Below, in pieces: positions 8,959-17,751 of a DNA stretch of 64,000 bases. This DNA comes from Acidisoma sp965199065 (lineage in GTDB: Bacteria; Pseudomonadota; Alphaproteobacteria; Acetobacterales; Acetobacteraceae). A model generated the notes under the pieces. The model was not told where the DNA came from. It worked only from the letters and a program-made list of their open reading frames with translations, and did not search any database. The position numbers and the translations under genes were made by a program. The stretch covers positions 620,001 through 684,000 of the forward strand of contig NZ_CBDAQN010000001.1 in NCBI RefSeq assembly GCF_965199065.1. Reading direction: 5' to 3'. Position 1 is the first letter of the stretch; each line of letters opens with the position of its first letter.

Positions 8959-9291
8959 TCAGGCTGGGGAGAGCGTCCGCGCCTCGCTGACGACGTGATA
9001 GAACCGCCCCTCGAAAAGCTGCATCACCTTGAGGGTGGCATCGTGCGATTCTGGACGGATGGGCGAGGCGAGGCAGTCGTCTATCGCGGCTTGGTCTGGA
9101 AAGTCCATCTCGAGGATCATGGCGACCGGCTGCGCGTCTTTGTCCGAGGAACGGATGCGCTGCACACGCACTGCAGTGACATGCGGGAAGCGACGCCAAA
9201 GCGGCTCGAGTTCCTCCTGCACGCGGCGAAAGAATTCGTCCTCTTGGCCAGGTCTGACATTACCCTCGTAGATCGCGGTGCGGGTCAGCAT
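8959..9291 (-). CDS. Small dimeric alpha/beta-barrel (EthD/Dabb-like) protein
   Basis: A 110-residue protein with the look of a ferredoxin-like dimeric alpha/beta-barrel fold: beta strand TRTAIYEGNV, an amphipathic helix (DEFFRRVQEELEPLWRRF), then MILEMDFPDQAAIDDCLASP and a short C-terminal strand (GRFYHVVS). Such proteins include small monooxygenases and degradative helper enzymes. GAGGAG lies nine bases before the ATG at 9291. It is transcribed away from the Rieske gene next door. Function unknown. Confidence 0.7.
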   Translation of the reverse strand: MLTRTAIYEGNVRPGQEDEFFRRVQEELEPLWRRFPHVTAVRVQRIRSSDKDAQPVAMILEMDFPDQAAIDDCLASPIRPESHDATLKVMQLFEGRFYHVVSEARTLSPA

Positions 9292-9498
9292 GATGCGGCT
9301 CCTCGAGATAAGTGTCTACTGTACAAAGAGGAGTCCGAGCCCGAACATGCCAATGAAGATGGCGTGACCAGGGCGCCGCCATCGTGCTCCGCCGATCGTC
9401 GCCACGGTCGCCGGCTTGATCTAATCAATGCTGTTCCCGGAGGGTCGTTTCATATCTTATGCTTCGGTTCAAGCCGTCTATGTCCGGGAACAACGCGC

Positions 9499-10518
9499 AT
9501 GTTGACCACGAAGCAGAAGACCCTGCGGCATTTCTGGTATCCGACGCTGCGCGTGGAGGAGGTGACGGCTGGCCCCAAGCCGTTTCGACTGATGGGCGAG
9601 GATATCGTGCTGTTCCTGGCCGAGGATGGAACGCCTGCCGCGCTCGAGGATCGCTGTTGTCACCGCACGGCGAAGCTCTCCAAGGGCTGGTGCGACGAGG
9701 GCCGCATCGTCTGCGGTTATCACGGCTGGACCTACCGGGCCGACGGCCTCCTGGTGCGCATTCCGCAGTTTGATCCGGAGCAGCCCTTCCCGCAGCATCG
9801 AGTGAAGTCGTACCATGCGGCGGCACGTTACGGCTACGTCTGGGTAGCGCTTGAGGAGCCATTGGCGCCGGTCTTCGACATCCCCGAGGATACCGACCCA
9901 GGCTTCCGTCGCATCTTTCAGTTCTACGAAAGTTGGAACACGGCGCCGCTGCGGCTGATGGAGAATTCCTTCGACAATGCGCATTTCGCCTTCGTCCATC
10001 AGGCGACCTTCGGAGATGTAAAGCAACCGAAGCCGAAAAGCTACGCGATCGAGGAGACCGATTACGGTTTCAAGGCGACTACGGTTGTGGACATCCTCAA
10101 CCCGCCTGCGGCTCATGCGGTGACGGGGACGACCGAGCCGACGACGACGCGGAGCATGGTCAACCATTGGTATCTGCCCTTCGCCCGACGGATGGACATG
10201 ACCTATCCGAGCGGCATCCGCCATATCATCATCAACGTCGCGACGCCGGTGGAGGATGGCGAGATCAAGCTGGTGCAGCTTCTGTATCGCAACGACGCCG
10301 AGGCTGATTGCTCCACCGAGAAGCTCATCGCCTGGGACGCGACGATCGTGCGCGAGGATAAAGACGTATTGGAATCGACCAGCCCAGATGCAATCCTCGA
10401 CGTGCAACGGCGGATCGAGGCGCATATGCCGTCCGACCGGCCAGGGCTCATCATGCGTAAGCGGCTGCTGGAGCTGCTGCACGCGCATGGCGAGCAGGAA
10501 GTCACCTACGCGTATTGA
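9499..10518 (+). CDS. Rieske [2Fe-2S] oxygenase, terminal component
   Basis: A 339-residue Rieske non-haem iron oxygenase of the VanA/phthalate 4,5-dioxygenase-like (single-subunit alpha) class. Rieske ligands are Cys53, His55, Cys72 and His75 (CCH...CGYHGW). The mononuclear iron site is Asp159, His162 and His167 (DNAHFAFVH), with the usual bridging aspartate. It probably hydroxylates or demethylates a small ring compound. No ferredoxin or reductase gene is present nearby. The next gene, a cytosine-deaminase-like amidohydrolase, begins 13 bases after its stop, so the two steps likely act in sequence. The start ATG at 9499 follows a poor ribosome-binding site. Confidence 0.88.
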   Translation: MLTTKQKTLRHFWYPTLRVEEVTAGPKPFRLMGEDIVLFLAEDGTPAALEDRCCHRTAKLSKGWCDEGRIVCGYHGWTYRADGLLVRIPQFDPEQPFPQHRVKSYHAAARYGYVWVALEEPLAPVFDIPEDTDPGFRRIFQFYESWNTAPLRLMENSFDNAHFAFVHQATFGDVKQPKPKSYAIEETDYGFKATTVVDILNPPAAHAVTGTTEPTTTRSMVNHWYLPFARRMDMTYPSGIRHIIINVATPVEDGEIKLVQLLYRNDAEADCSTEKLIAWDATIVREDKDVLESTSPDAILDVQRRIEAHMPSDRPGLIMRKRLLELLHAHGEQEVTYAY

Positions 10519-10531
10519 TGGGGCATCGCAC

Positions 10532-11896
10532 ATGGCCATTCTGACAGTCCCGGCCGCCGGCAACGTCTGGCTGCGGCGGGCCGCAATCCCCGCGGGCACG
10601 CTCGATGATACATCATCCGCCCATCTTGGTGTCCCGCGAGAGGGTTACCTGCACGATGCCGATCTTCTCATCGAAAACGGGGTAGTCGCCGCCGTCGAGC
10701 CCGCCGGCACCATTTCGGACGGGGTCGATCTCGCGGGCGGCATCGTCTGGCCTTGCTTCGTCGACATGCACACGCATCTCGACAAGGGGCATGTCGTTCG
10801 CCGCACGCCCAACCCCGACGGCACCTTCTTCGGCGCGCTGACGGCGACGGGCGCCGACCGCGCATCGTTCTGGACCGCCGACGACATCACCGCGCGGATG
10901 GATTTCGGACTTCGCTGCGCCTACGCGCATGGCGTCAGCGCGATCCGGACCCATCTCGACAGTTTCGGCGAGCAGGCCGAGATTTCCTGGGGCGTCTTTC
11001 GCGCCATGCGGGATTGCTGGGAGGGACGCATTGCGTTGCAAGCCGTCGCCCTCGTTACCATCGACCAGTATGAGGGCGCCTTCGGGATTACACTGGCCGA
11101 CATCGTCGAGCGCTCATCGGGAATACTCGGCGCCGTCACGCGATTGTCCGGCGTCGATCATGGTTCGATCGAGGAGATCGACGGGTTGCTCGACCGGCTT
11201 TTCCTGCAGGCGCGGACGCGTCGGCTCGATGTGGACCTGCATGTCGACGAGACGGATGATCTGGCAGCCTTCACGCTGCCGCGGATCGCAGCGGCAGTGG
11301 AGCGGAACGACTTCCAGGGCCGCGTGACCTGCGGCCATTGCTGCAACCTCGCGCTGCAGACGGATGATGTTGCCACTGCCGCGATAGAGGCCTGTGCGCG
11401 CCTCGGCATCACCATCGTGACGCTACCCTCCGCGAACATGTACCTGCAAGATCGCTCGGGTGGCCGCACCCCGCGCTGGCGCGGCGTTACGCTCGCGCAT
11501 GAACTCAGGCAGGCCGGCGTCGCCGTTGCGGTCGCTACCGACAACTGCCGGGACCCCTTCGTGCCGTACGGCGATCACGACACGCTGGACAGCTTCCGTT
11601 TCGCGCTGCGGGTTTCGCATCTTGATCATCCCTACGGCGATTGGGGCGGCAGCATCTGTCGTGTCCCGGCGACCACCATGGGTCTGCCGGGACTGGGGGC
11701 AATCGGCGCTGGGAGATCGGCCGATCTCGTGCTGACGCGGGCGCGGAGCTTTGATGAGCTTGTATCCCGCCCGCAATCGGATCGCATAGTGCTGCGCGCG
11801 GGACGGCCGGTCGACACCACGCTGCCCGATTACGCGGAGCTGGACTATCTGGCGAAAGCGGCGCCGCGCGCGACCAATGGACCCAGCGCAGCGTAG
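10532..11896 (+). CDS. Cytosine deaminase-like amidohydrolase (CodA family)
   Basis: A 454-residue amidohydrolase resembling cytosine/isoguanine/N-isopropylammelide deaminases. Metal site residues appear in order: His80 and His82 in HTHLDKGH, HVDE near residue 240, GHC near residue 268, and the aspartate in ATDN. HTHLDK and TDNCRDPF are characteristic of the CodA branch. The ATG at 10532 is 13 bases after the Rieske stop. It could deaminate a pyrimidine or a related heterocycle oxidised by the upstream oxygenase. Substrate assignment to cytosine itself would be premature. Confidence 0.85.
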   Translation: MAILTVPAAGNVWLRRAAIPAGTLDDTSSAHLGVPREGYLHDADLLIENGVVAAVEPAGTISDGVDLAGGIVWPCFVDMHTHLDKGHVVRRTPNPDGTFFGALTATGADRASFWTADDITARMDFGLRCAYAHGVSAIRTHLDSFGEQAEISWGVFRAMRDCWEGRIALQAVALVTIDQYEGAFGITLADIVERSSGILGAVTRLSGVDHGSIEEIDGLLDRLFLQARTRRLDVDLHVDETDDLAAFTLPRIAAAVERNDFQGRVTCGHCCNLALQTDDVATAAIEACARLGITIVTLPSANMYLQDRSGGRTPRWRGVTLAHELRQAGVAVAVATDNCRDPFVPYGDHDTLDSFRFALRVSHLDHPYGDWGGSICRVPATTMGLPGLGAIGAGRSADLVLTRARSFDELVSRPQSDRIVLRAGRPVDTTLPDYAELDYLAKAAPRATNGPSAA

Positions 11897-11901
11897 CGGG
11901 A

Positions 11902-13416
11902 TCAGTAGTCTCGGGCTGCCGCAAAGCTCGTCAGATAGCCTGCGGGGTCGGTCGACAGCAGGCCGGAGAGGTGGCGTCCGATTGCCTCCACGATCGTGTC
12001 CTTGCCCATGTCCTCACCGAAGATGGCGGTGATGCCGAGCGCGGCCCGCGCCAACTCCCGTGTGTCGCCGGTCGCTTCGGCCATGGAGATGACGGCACTC
12101 GCCCTAGGATCGCTCGGTTGCCACCTCCTCCCGAAGCGTGACGCGCCGGCCACCGCATAGGCAATCCAGCTTGCCGCCGCCAACACCAGGTGGTCGGCCG
12201 CCAAGCCCGCCCGAAGGCGCTCGCGTAATGGGTCGAGGATGCGTTGCACGATCTTCTGAGACCCATCGGTGCCGATCTGGTGGCAGCGGTGCCGAACTGC
12301 AGTGTTGCCGATACGCGTGAACGTCGTTTCAATATAAGGCTGGATCTCCATCCCGATAACGCTCGGCAGCGTCCACGCAGTTTCCTGTTCAAGCATGGCG
12401 CGGGTGAGGCGCGCCAGGAGCTGGTCCGCCGCCGCCTCGAAGCTGTAGTCGTGACCCAGCAACGCTCCTAGATGCGACAGCGTCGACTGCGCAGCGTTCA
12501 GCACGCGCATCTTGATCAACTCGTAGGGTCTTACTTCGGAAACGAAAGTGGCGCGAGCCGTATCCCAAGGCGGCCGCCGCGCTGCAAACGAGTCCTCGAT
12601 CACCCACTGCCGGAACGGCTCGCCCACCACGGCGCCGAGGTCCGTGACGCCTGTCAAAGCGCCGACGTATTCGATGTCCTCGGCCGTAGTCGCAGGCACG
12701 ATGCGGTCAACCATGGTCGACGGGAAGGCGACCCGCTCCCCGATCCAATCGGCCAGCTTGGGCGAGCGCCGTCGAGCGAACTCTGTAAGCACCGATCGTA
12801 GAATGCCACCGTTGCCGGGAATGTTGTCGCAACTGACGAGCGTCAGGCCGGCGCCGTGCTGTTCGCGTCGACGGTCGAGCGCCAGCGCCAGCAGTCCAAG
12901 GGCCGTTTTCGGCATCGCGCCACCCGCGGCATCTGCCAGCATGTCGGCATTCGCGGCGTCGAGGCCGCCTGTGGAGGGGATGTGGCAATAGCCTTTCTCG
13001 GTCAGGGTCATTGTGACTACATCGATGTCCGGGTCGGCCAACGTGGCCAAAGCGGCGTCGAGCCCGCTTGCGGTCTCCCCATCGATGACGTGACGGAGAC
13101 TGCCGATCACGCGCGTCTCCGCTGTCGCACCTTGCCGGAGGGTCGCGGTATAGAGCCCGTCCTGGATGCCAAGGCTGTCGGCGAGCCGGGGTGGCCGGAT
13201 ATTGATCCCAATCACCCCCCAGCGCCCCATGCGCGTTTCAAGCATGTCATCGGTGAATACCGCCTGATGACAGCGGTGGAAGGCGCCGACGCCTAAATGC
13301 GCCATGCCGATCTGCAGGTTCTCGCGCCGGTAGGCTGGCCGCCGTATCTCGGGTCCGACTTTGGTGAGCGTCGCCGGGGACAGCCGGGGCCGATGGTCCT
13401 CTTCACCGTCTGACAC
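11902..13416 (-). CDS. Mannitol dehydrogenase family oxidoreductase (fructuronate reductase-like)
   Basis: A 504-residue NAD-dependent polyol/uronate dehydrogenase of the long-chain mannitol 2-dehydrogenase family. It has an N-terminal Rossmann region (HLGVGAFHRCHQ near residue 42, GINIRPPR) and a C-terminal helical domain carrying the catalytic lysine region KMRVLNAAQSTLSHLG (Lys near residue 298). Likely reactions are mannitol to fructose or fructuronate to mannonate. It is convergent with the amidohydrolase (five bases between stops) and divergent from the sugar isomerase-like gene, with which it probably shares a pathway. Confidence 0.88.
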   Translation of the reverse strand: MSDGEEDHRPRLSPATLTKVGPEIRRPAYRRENLQIGMAHLGVGAFHRCHQAVFTDDMLETRMGRWGVIGINIRPPRLADSLGIQDGLYTATLRQGATAETRVIGSLRHVIDGETASGLDAALATLADPDIDVVTMTLTEKGYCHIPSTGGLDAANADMLADAAGGAMPKTALGLLALALDRRREQHGAGLTLVSCDNIPGNGGILRSVLTEFARRRSPKLADWIGERVAFPSTMVDRIVPATTAEDIEYVGALTGVTDLGAVVGEPFRQWVIEDSFAARRPPWDTARATFVSEVRPYELIKMRVLNAAQSTLSHLGALLGHDYSFEAAADQLLARLTRAMLEQETAWTLPSVIGMEIQPYIETTFTRIGNTAVRHRCHQIGTDGSQKIVQRILDPLRERLRAGLAADHLVLAAASWIAYAVAGASRFGRRWQPSDPRASAVISMAEATGDTRELARAALGITAIFGEDMGKDTIVEAIGRHLSGLLSTDPAGYLTSFAAARDY

Positions 13417-13513
13417 GACGAGATCCTTGAATGCGCAAGCTTGAAACCTCTACCCCCGGAAGACGCACGTTCCAATACTTGGTGGCCGGGAGGCGACAAC
13501 GCGCGCCTGATAG

Positions 13514-13545
13514 TTGACAGAGCTAGGCGTCCCAGTTCTTACTTA
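13514..13545 (+). promoter_or_regulatory. Possible promoter for the isomerase-like gene
   Basis: A perfect -35 hexamer TTGACA (13514-13519) lies in the divergent gap before the gene starting at 13592. The best -10 candidates (TCTTAC at a 17-base spacing, or TACTTA at 20) match poorly, so this is only a suggestion. Confidence 0.3.
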
Positions 13546-13591
13546 TCTCAAGAAGTCTCCGGCGCACGGCGCCATCGGGAGGAGAGTTGCT

Positions 13592-14644
13592 ATGCGGACC
13601 CTGAAGGGGCCGGGCCTGTTTCTGGCGCAATTTGTACAAGATACGCCACCACATAATTCGCTGCAGGGTATCGCTGCGTGGGCGAAGAACTTCGGGTATC
13701 GCGGCATCCAGATCCCGACCTGGGACCGTCGCCTCTTCGACCTCGATCGCGCTTTCGAAAGCACAACCTATTGCGATGATGTGGCGGGACAACTGACCGA
13801 TGTCGGCATCGCGATCTCGGAGTTGTCGACGCATTTCCAGGGGCAGATGGTCTCGGTCCATCCGGCCTATGACGGGCTGTTCGATGGCCAGTGTCCCCCC
13901 GAACTACGTGGAGCGCCGGAAAAGCGGCGCCTGTGGGCTGCCGACCAAGTGCGCAAAGCGGCCGTCGTGTCACGCCGTCTCGGCCTGACCGAGCACGTGT
14001 CGTTCACCGGCTCGCTCGCCTGGCCCTTCTTCTATCCTTATCCGCAGCGTCCGGCCGGCCTTATCGAGGAATGCTTCGAGGAACAGGGCCGGCGCTGGCG
14101 TCCGATCCTCGACCTCTTCGACGAGTGCGGCGTTGATCTTTGCTTTGAGATCCATCCTACGGAAGATGTCTTCGATGGCGACACCTTCGAGATGTTCCTG
14201 GCTGCCGTCGGAAATCACCCCCGGTGCCACATCAACTATGATGCCAGTCACTTCATCAAGCAGGGGATGGACTATCTTGGCTTCATCGACGTGTATCATG
14301 AGCGCATCAAGATGTTCCATGTGAAGGACGCGGAGTTCAACCCGACCGCGAAGCAGGGGTTTCTTGGCGGCTACAAGGGCTGGCTGGATCGTGCCGCGCG
14401 CGACCGGTCGCTCGGTCATGGTCAGGTTGACTTCAAGGCGATCTTTTCGAAGCTCGCAGCTTACGATTTCACCGGTTGGGCCGTCTATGAGTGGGAGTGC
14501 TGTCTCGAGCATCCCGAGGTTGCTGCCCGCGAGGGCGCCCGTTTCATCCGCGACCACATCATCGAAGTCACTGACCGGATATTTGACGACTTTGCGGCAA
14601 CGCACTCAGATCGCGCGGCGGTGCGGCACCTCCTTGGATTGTAG
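13592..14644 (+). CDS. Sugar phosphate isomerase/epimerase-like TIM-barrel protein
   Basis: A 350-residue AP-endonuclease-2/xylose-isomerase-like TIM barrel. Metal-binding residues are recognisable in FEIHPTED (Glu and His near residue 188), NYDASHF (Asp and His), FHVKDAEF, and a C-terminal YEWEC glutamate. Such enzymes isomerise or epimerise keto-sugars or inositol-type polyols. The ATG at 13592 is preceded by GGGAGGAGA at a good distance, which decides it over a longer reading. It is divergent from the mannitol dehydrogenase-type gene, suggesting a shared sugar/polyol route. Confidence 0.88.
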   Translation: MRTLKGPGLFLAQFVQDTPPHNSLQGIAAWAKNFGYRGIQIPTWDRRLFDLDRAFESTTYCDDVAGQLTDVGIAISELSTHFQGQMVSVHPAYDGLFDGQCPPELRGAPEKRRLWAADQVRKAAVVSRRLGLTEHVSFTGSLAWPFFYPYPQRPAGLIEECFEEQGRRWRPILDLFDECGVDLCFEIHPTEDVFDGDTFEMFLAAVGNHPRCHINYDASHFIKQGMDYLGFIDVYHERIKMFHVKDAEFNPTAKQGFLGGYKGWLDRAARDRSLGHGQVDFKAIFSKLAAYDFTGWAVYEWECCLEHPEVAAREGARFIRDHIIEVTDRIFDDFAATHSDRAAVRHLLGL

Positions 14645-14650
14645 TGTTGA

Positions 14651-14676
14651 CCGTCATCCCGGGCTTGACCCGGAGA
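14651..14676. repeat. Short palindromic element at convergent gene ends
   Basis: The sequence contains TCATCCCGGGCTTGACCCGG, a GC-rich hairpin of a type often seen dispersed in alphaproteobacterial genomes. It sits between two convergent genes and forms the stop and the last codons of the FAD oxidase, which would end in Ser-Gly-Ser-Ser-Pro-Gly because of it. It may act as a two-way terminator. Copy number in the genome cannot be judged here; I see only this one in the window. Confidence 0.45.
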
Positions 14677-16054
14677 ATAGATACTTCCGCTCGCTCTTGA
14701 AGTCGAAGTCCGGATCATCCCAGGCGATCATCTTGCCGGGGTTGAGCAGCCCCTTCGGATCGTTCTCGCGCTTGAAGGCGAGCTGCCCGAGGTCGGAGCG
14801 TTTCATCCCGCCCTCCTCCAGCGTGTAGCGGTGCGGGTTGAAGACAAGGCAACCGTTTGCCTCGAACAGCCGCACGATCTCGTCGAGCCGTTCTTCCGTG
14901 GTGAAGCGTATCAGGGGCAGGCCGGAACAGACGATGCGGCCGTCGAAGCGAATGAACTCGAGGTGGTCCATCATCTCTGAGCCGATTAGTGTGCCCATGC
15001 GGGCGACCGCTTCCAAGTGCTGCGGATAGGGATAAAGCGTCTGCAGATAGGTGATGGCAGGGTCGACGCGACGAGCCACCAGCGTCGTGTGATTCCATGT
15101 CAACTCAAAGAGCGGCGGCAGGGCGCGCCGGTCGTCTTCGGAAAGCCGGTCGGTTCGGAACAGCATCTCTCCGCTATGACGCTGCGTAAAAGCCTGCAAC
15201 GCGGAGACGGAATGCGGCGCCACCATGATGAGCACCGCTGCCTGATCGCGTCGGACGAACTTCCCGTGGCCTGGAAAATAGTCATGTGCGACACCGGGCG
15301 CCATGACCGACAGTTCCTTCAGCAGAATGCCGTCCTCGTTGCCGAGGCGATCGGCGAAGGTCGTGGCGCGCTCCATGTTCTCGAAGCCAACGATCACGTC
15401 GATCCAGTCATAGGAGGGACCGAGTGGCATTTCGCATTCGGTGATGATGCCGTTGGTCCCGTAGGCGTGAGCGATTTTGCCGATGTCGTCGCCTGTGAGG
15501 TCCAGGACGCGCGGGTTGGCCTCCATCGTCACGACGCGAAGCCGGATGACGTTGCCGATGTTGCGCAGACCACCCCAGCGGATGGAGCCGACGCCGCCCG
15601 AACCGCCTGCGATGAACCCGCCGATGGAGGCCGTGCGGTGCGTCGACGGGAACATACGCAATTCCTGGCCAGAATGCGCGCGTGTCGCTGCATCGATCTT
15701 GCCCAGCAGGGCGCCGGCCCCCGAGACGACCGTGCCCGGGCCGATATGCGTGATGTCGTTCAACCCGCTCAAGCTCAGCACCATGCCGCCCGCGAGGGGC
15801 ATGGCCTGACCGTAATTGCCTGTGCCGCTGCCCCGTGGCGTAGCCGGGACGTCGGCCTCAAATGCGGCCGCGATTGCCTGCACGACCTCGGCCTCGGTCG
15901 TCGGGCTGACAACGATGTCGCCCGTCACGTGGTCGAGCTCGCGTTTAAGGACGGGCGAATACCAGTAGAAGTCGCGGCTCTTTTTGCGGACGATTGCGGG
16001 GTCGTCCTCCACCAACAGGCCGCCAAGCTTGGTCTTGAGCTTCTCTATGTCCAT
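14654..16054 (-). CDS. FAD-binding oxidase (GlcD/vanillyl-alcohol oxidase family)
   Basis: A 466-residue flavoprotein of the FAD-linked oxidase C / PCMH family. The PCMH FAD domain covers about residues 45-220 (TPRGSGTGNYGQAMPLAGG and ASIGGFIAGGSGGVGSIRWGG bind the cofactor), and the C-terminal cap follows, ending NPHRYTLEEGG and GLLNPGKM. Relatives oxidise 2-hydroxy acids, aldonolactones or alkyl-phosphoglycerols. MDIEKL at 16054 is taken as the start, though a longer reading begins at 16090. The end is formed by a repeat-like palindrome. It is followed upstream by its own ABC importer genes in the same direction. Confidence 0.88.
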   Translation of the reverse strand: MDIEKLKTKLGGLLVEDDPAIVRKKSRDFYWYSPVLKRELDHVTGDIVVSPTTEAEVVQAIAAAFEADVPATPRGSGTGNYGQAMPLAGGMVLSLSGLNDITHIGPGTVVSGAGALLGKIDAATRAHSGQELRMFPSTHRTASIGGFIAGGSGGVGSIRWGGLRNIGNVIRLRVVTMEANPRVLDLTGDDIGKIAHAYGTNGIITECEMPLGPSYDWIDVIVGFENMERATTFADRLGNEDGILLKELSVMAPGVAHDYFPGHGKFVRRDQAAVLIMVAPHSVSALQAFTQRHSGEMLFRTDRLSEDDRRALPPLFELTWNHTTLVARRVDPAITYLQTLYPYPQHLEAVARMGTLIGSEMMDHLEFIRFDGRIVCSGLPLIRFTTEERLDEIVRLFEANGCLVFNPHRYTLEEGGMKRSDLGQLAFKRENDPKGLLNPGKMIAWDDPDFDFKSERKYLFSGSSPG

Positions 16055-16100
16055 CCGAGTAGTTTGGTTCTTTCTCTTGAAAAAGAACAACCATCCTCCA

Positions 16101-16901
16101 CTAATTTTCGCGCCGCACGGCGCTTTCGTGCCAGTGCCGCAGCATCAGGTATTCGAAGGTGCTCAGCACGCCGAAGATCGCAATGCCCAGTACGGAGAGA
16201 AGTGCGAGGGCCGCAAACATACGTGGGATGTCCAGTCTGTTTCCCGCCTCGATGATACGCCACGCAAGCCCGGTGGAGGTTCCGCTGCCGGCTACGAACT
16301 CAGCCACGACAGCGCCGATAAGTGAGAGGCCGCCCGATATTTTCATCCCCGCGAGCAGGTAGGGCATCGCGCTCGGAAATTGGATCTCCGTCAGCACCCG
16401 CCAGCGGGAGGCGCCATAAAGTTGCATGAGGTTGCGCAGGTTGTGGTCCGTCGAGCGCAGGCCGAGCGTTGTGTTGGAGAGCACCGGAAAGAAGGCGACG
16501 ATCCAGGCGAGGATGAGCAACGCCGTCCGCACGTTGTCGTAGCCCACCCAGATGATGATGAGCGGCGCGATTGAGACGACCGGCGTCACCTGTAGAATGA
16601 CGGCGTACGGGAAGAAGGCCGTCGCCACCAACTCTGACTGCGCGAAGATGACCGCCAGCGCCACGCCGCCTATGACGGCGAGGATGAAGGCCTCGACTGT
16701 CACTGTGAGGGTGAACCAGAGCGACCCCATCAGGATGCCAAAGTCGCGAACAAAGGCCGCCGCGATGAGGGTCGGCGCGGGCAGAACGAACTTCGGGACC
16801 TGCAGCCAGGTGACAAGGAACTGCCAGATGCCGAGGAAGGCGACGCCGACGAAGATTGGCAGCGCAACCCGCAGCGCCTTGACGCGGAGAGTGGCTCTCA
16901 T
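16101..16901 (-). CDS. ABC transporter permease, SsuC/TauC type
   Basis: A 266-residue permease with six predicted membrane spans. The EAA loop is recognisable as LRNLMQLYGASRWRVLTEIQ. It overlaps the ATPase gene by four bases (16898-16901). It is the only permease of this transporter, so the pore is probably a homodimer, unlike the first cluster. Confidence 0.92.
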   Translation of the reverse strand: MRATLRVKALRVALPIFVGVAFLGIWQFLVTWLQVPKFVLPAPTLIAAAFVRDFGILMGSLWFTLTVTVEAFILAVIGGVALAVIFAQSELVATAFFPYAVILQVTPVVSIAPLIIIWVGYDNVRTALLILAWIVAFFPVLSNTTLGLRSTDHNLRNLMQLYGASRWRVLTEIQFPSAMPYLLAGMKISGGLSLIGAVVAEFVAGSGTSTGLAWRIIEAGNRLDIPRMFAALALLSVLGIAIFGVLSTFEYLMLRHWHESAVRREN

Positions 16902-17737
16902 TCGGGCGCCTCGTCCATGCTGGAATGGAGTTCGGCCGAGACGATCCGGCAGTAGTCGTTATAGGCGGCCGTCATGCGGAAGGCTTCGGAGCGCGGATAA
17001 GGCTCGTCGATTGTGAGGTCAGCTGTCACCCGCCCCGGCCGCGCCGCCATCACCACGATGCGGTTGGAGAGATATACGGACTCGTAGACGCTGTGGGTGA
17101 CAAAGATCACGGTCCAATCATGACCGGCCCAAAGCCGGAGGAGGTCGTCGTTGAGACGGAAGCGGGTGATCTCATCGAGCGCGGCGAAGGGCTCGTCCAT
17201 CAGCAGGACCGAGGGCCGGGTGATGAGGGCGCGCGCGATGGAGACGCGCATCTTCATCCCGCCTGAAAGCTCCCGCGGATAGGAACGCTCAAACTTCTCC
17301 AGCCCGACCATTGCCAGCGCATCCATGATGCGCGGCCGTGCAGACTTCCGTGACAAGCGAGTGAGCTTCAGCGGGAGGTAGACGTTGTCGAACACGTTCG
17401 CCCAGGGCATGAGCGTCGGTTCCTGAAAGACGAAGCCAAGATTGCGTTTGAAATCGTCTCCTGCCTGATTTTCAGCGGGCGACTGTGTCCAGTCGATCCG
17501 CCCGCTGCTGAAATCGCCGAGGCCCGCGATCAACCGCAGCAGGGTGCTTTTCCCGCAGCCGCTAGGACCAAGCAGGCTGACGAACTGAGCCCGGCCGATC
17601 GCAAGGTTCACGTCGCGGAGCGCGACGGTGCCGTTGCCGTAAACTTTGCCAACGCTGTCGAGCGTGACGATGGGTGTGCCGACGCCGCGCGTGTGAACGG
17701 CCTCGACACGGCTGGTCGGTTGATTGGCTGCGGGCAA
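16898..17737 (-). CDS. ABC transporter ATP-binding protein (SsuB/TauB type)
   Basis: An ATPase of about 279 residues: Walker A GPSGCGKST, signature LSGGMKMR, Walker B VLLMDEPFAALDE, switch FVTHSVYE. No ATG lies between the end of the binding-protein gene (17752) and the ABC domain. The likeliest start is TTG at 17737, with GGAAG upstream; CTG at 17754, overlapping the previous stop, is an alternative. An ATG-initiated reading would have to begin well inside the binding-protein gene. Confidence 0.88.
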   Translation of the reverse strand: MPAANQPTSRVEAVHTRGVGTPIVTLDSVGKVYGNGTVALRDVNLAIGRAQFVSLLGPSGCGKSTLLRLIAGLGDFSSGRIDWTQSPAENQAGDDFKRNLGFVFQEPTLMPWANVFDNVYLPLKLTRLSRKSARPRIMDALAMVGLEKFERSYPRELSGGMKMRVSIARALITRPSVLLMDEPFAALDEITRFRLNDDLLRLWAGHDWTVIFVTHSVYESVYLSNRIVVMAARPGRVTADLTIDEPYPRSEAFRMTAAYNDYCRIVSAELHSSMDEAPE

Positions 17738-17751
17738 GCGCGCTTCCGTTC

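Noticed and set aside
8847..8990. A 47-residue plus-strand ORF from GTG before the Rieske gene
   Set aside because: It overlaps the end of the minus-strand barrel protein gene, has no good ribosome-binding site and no recognisable motif.
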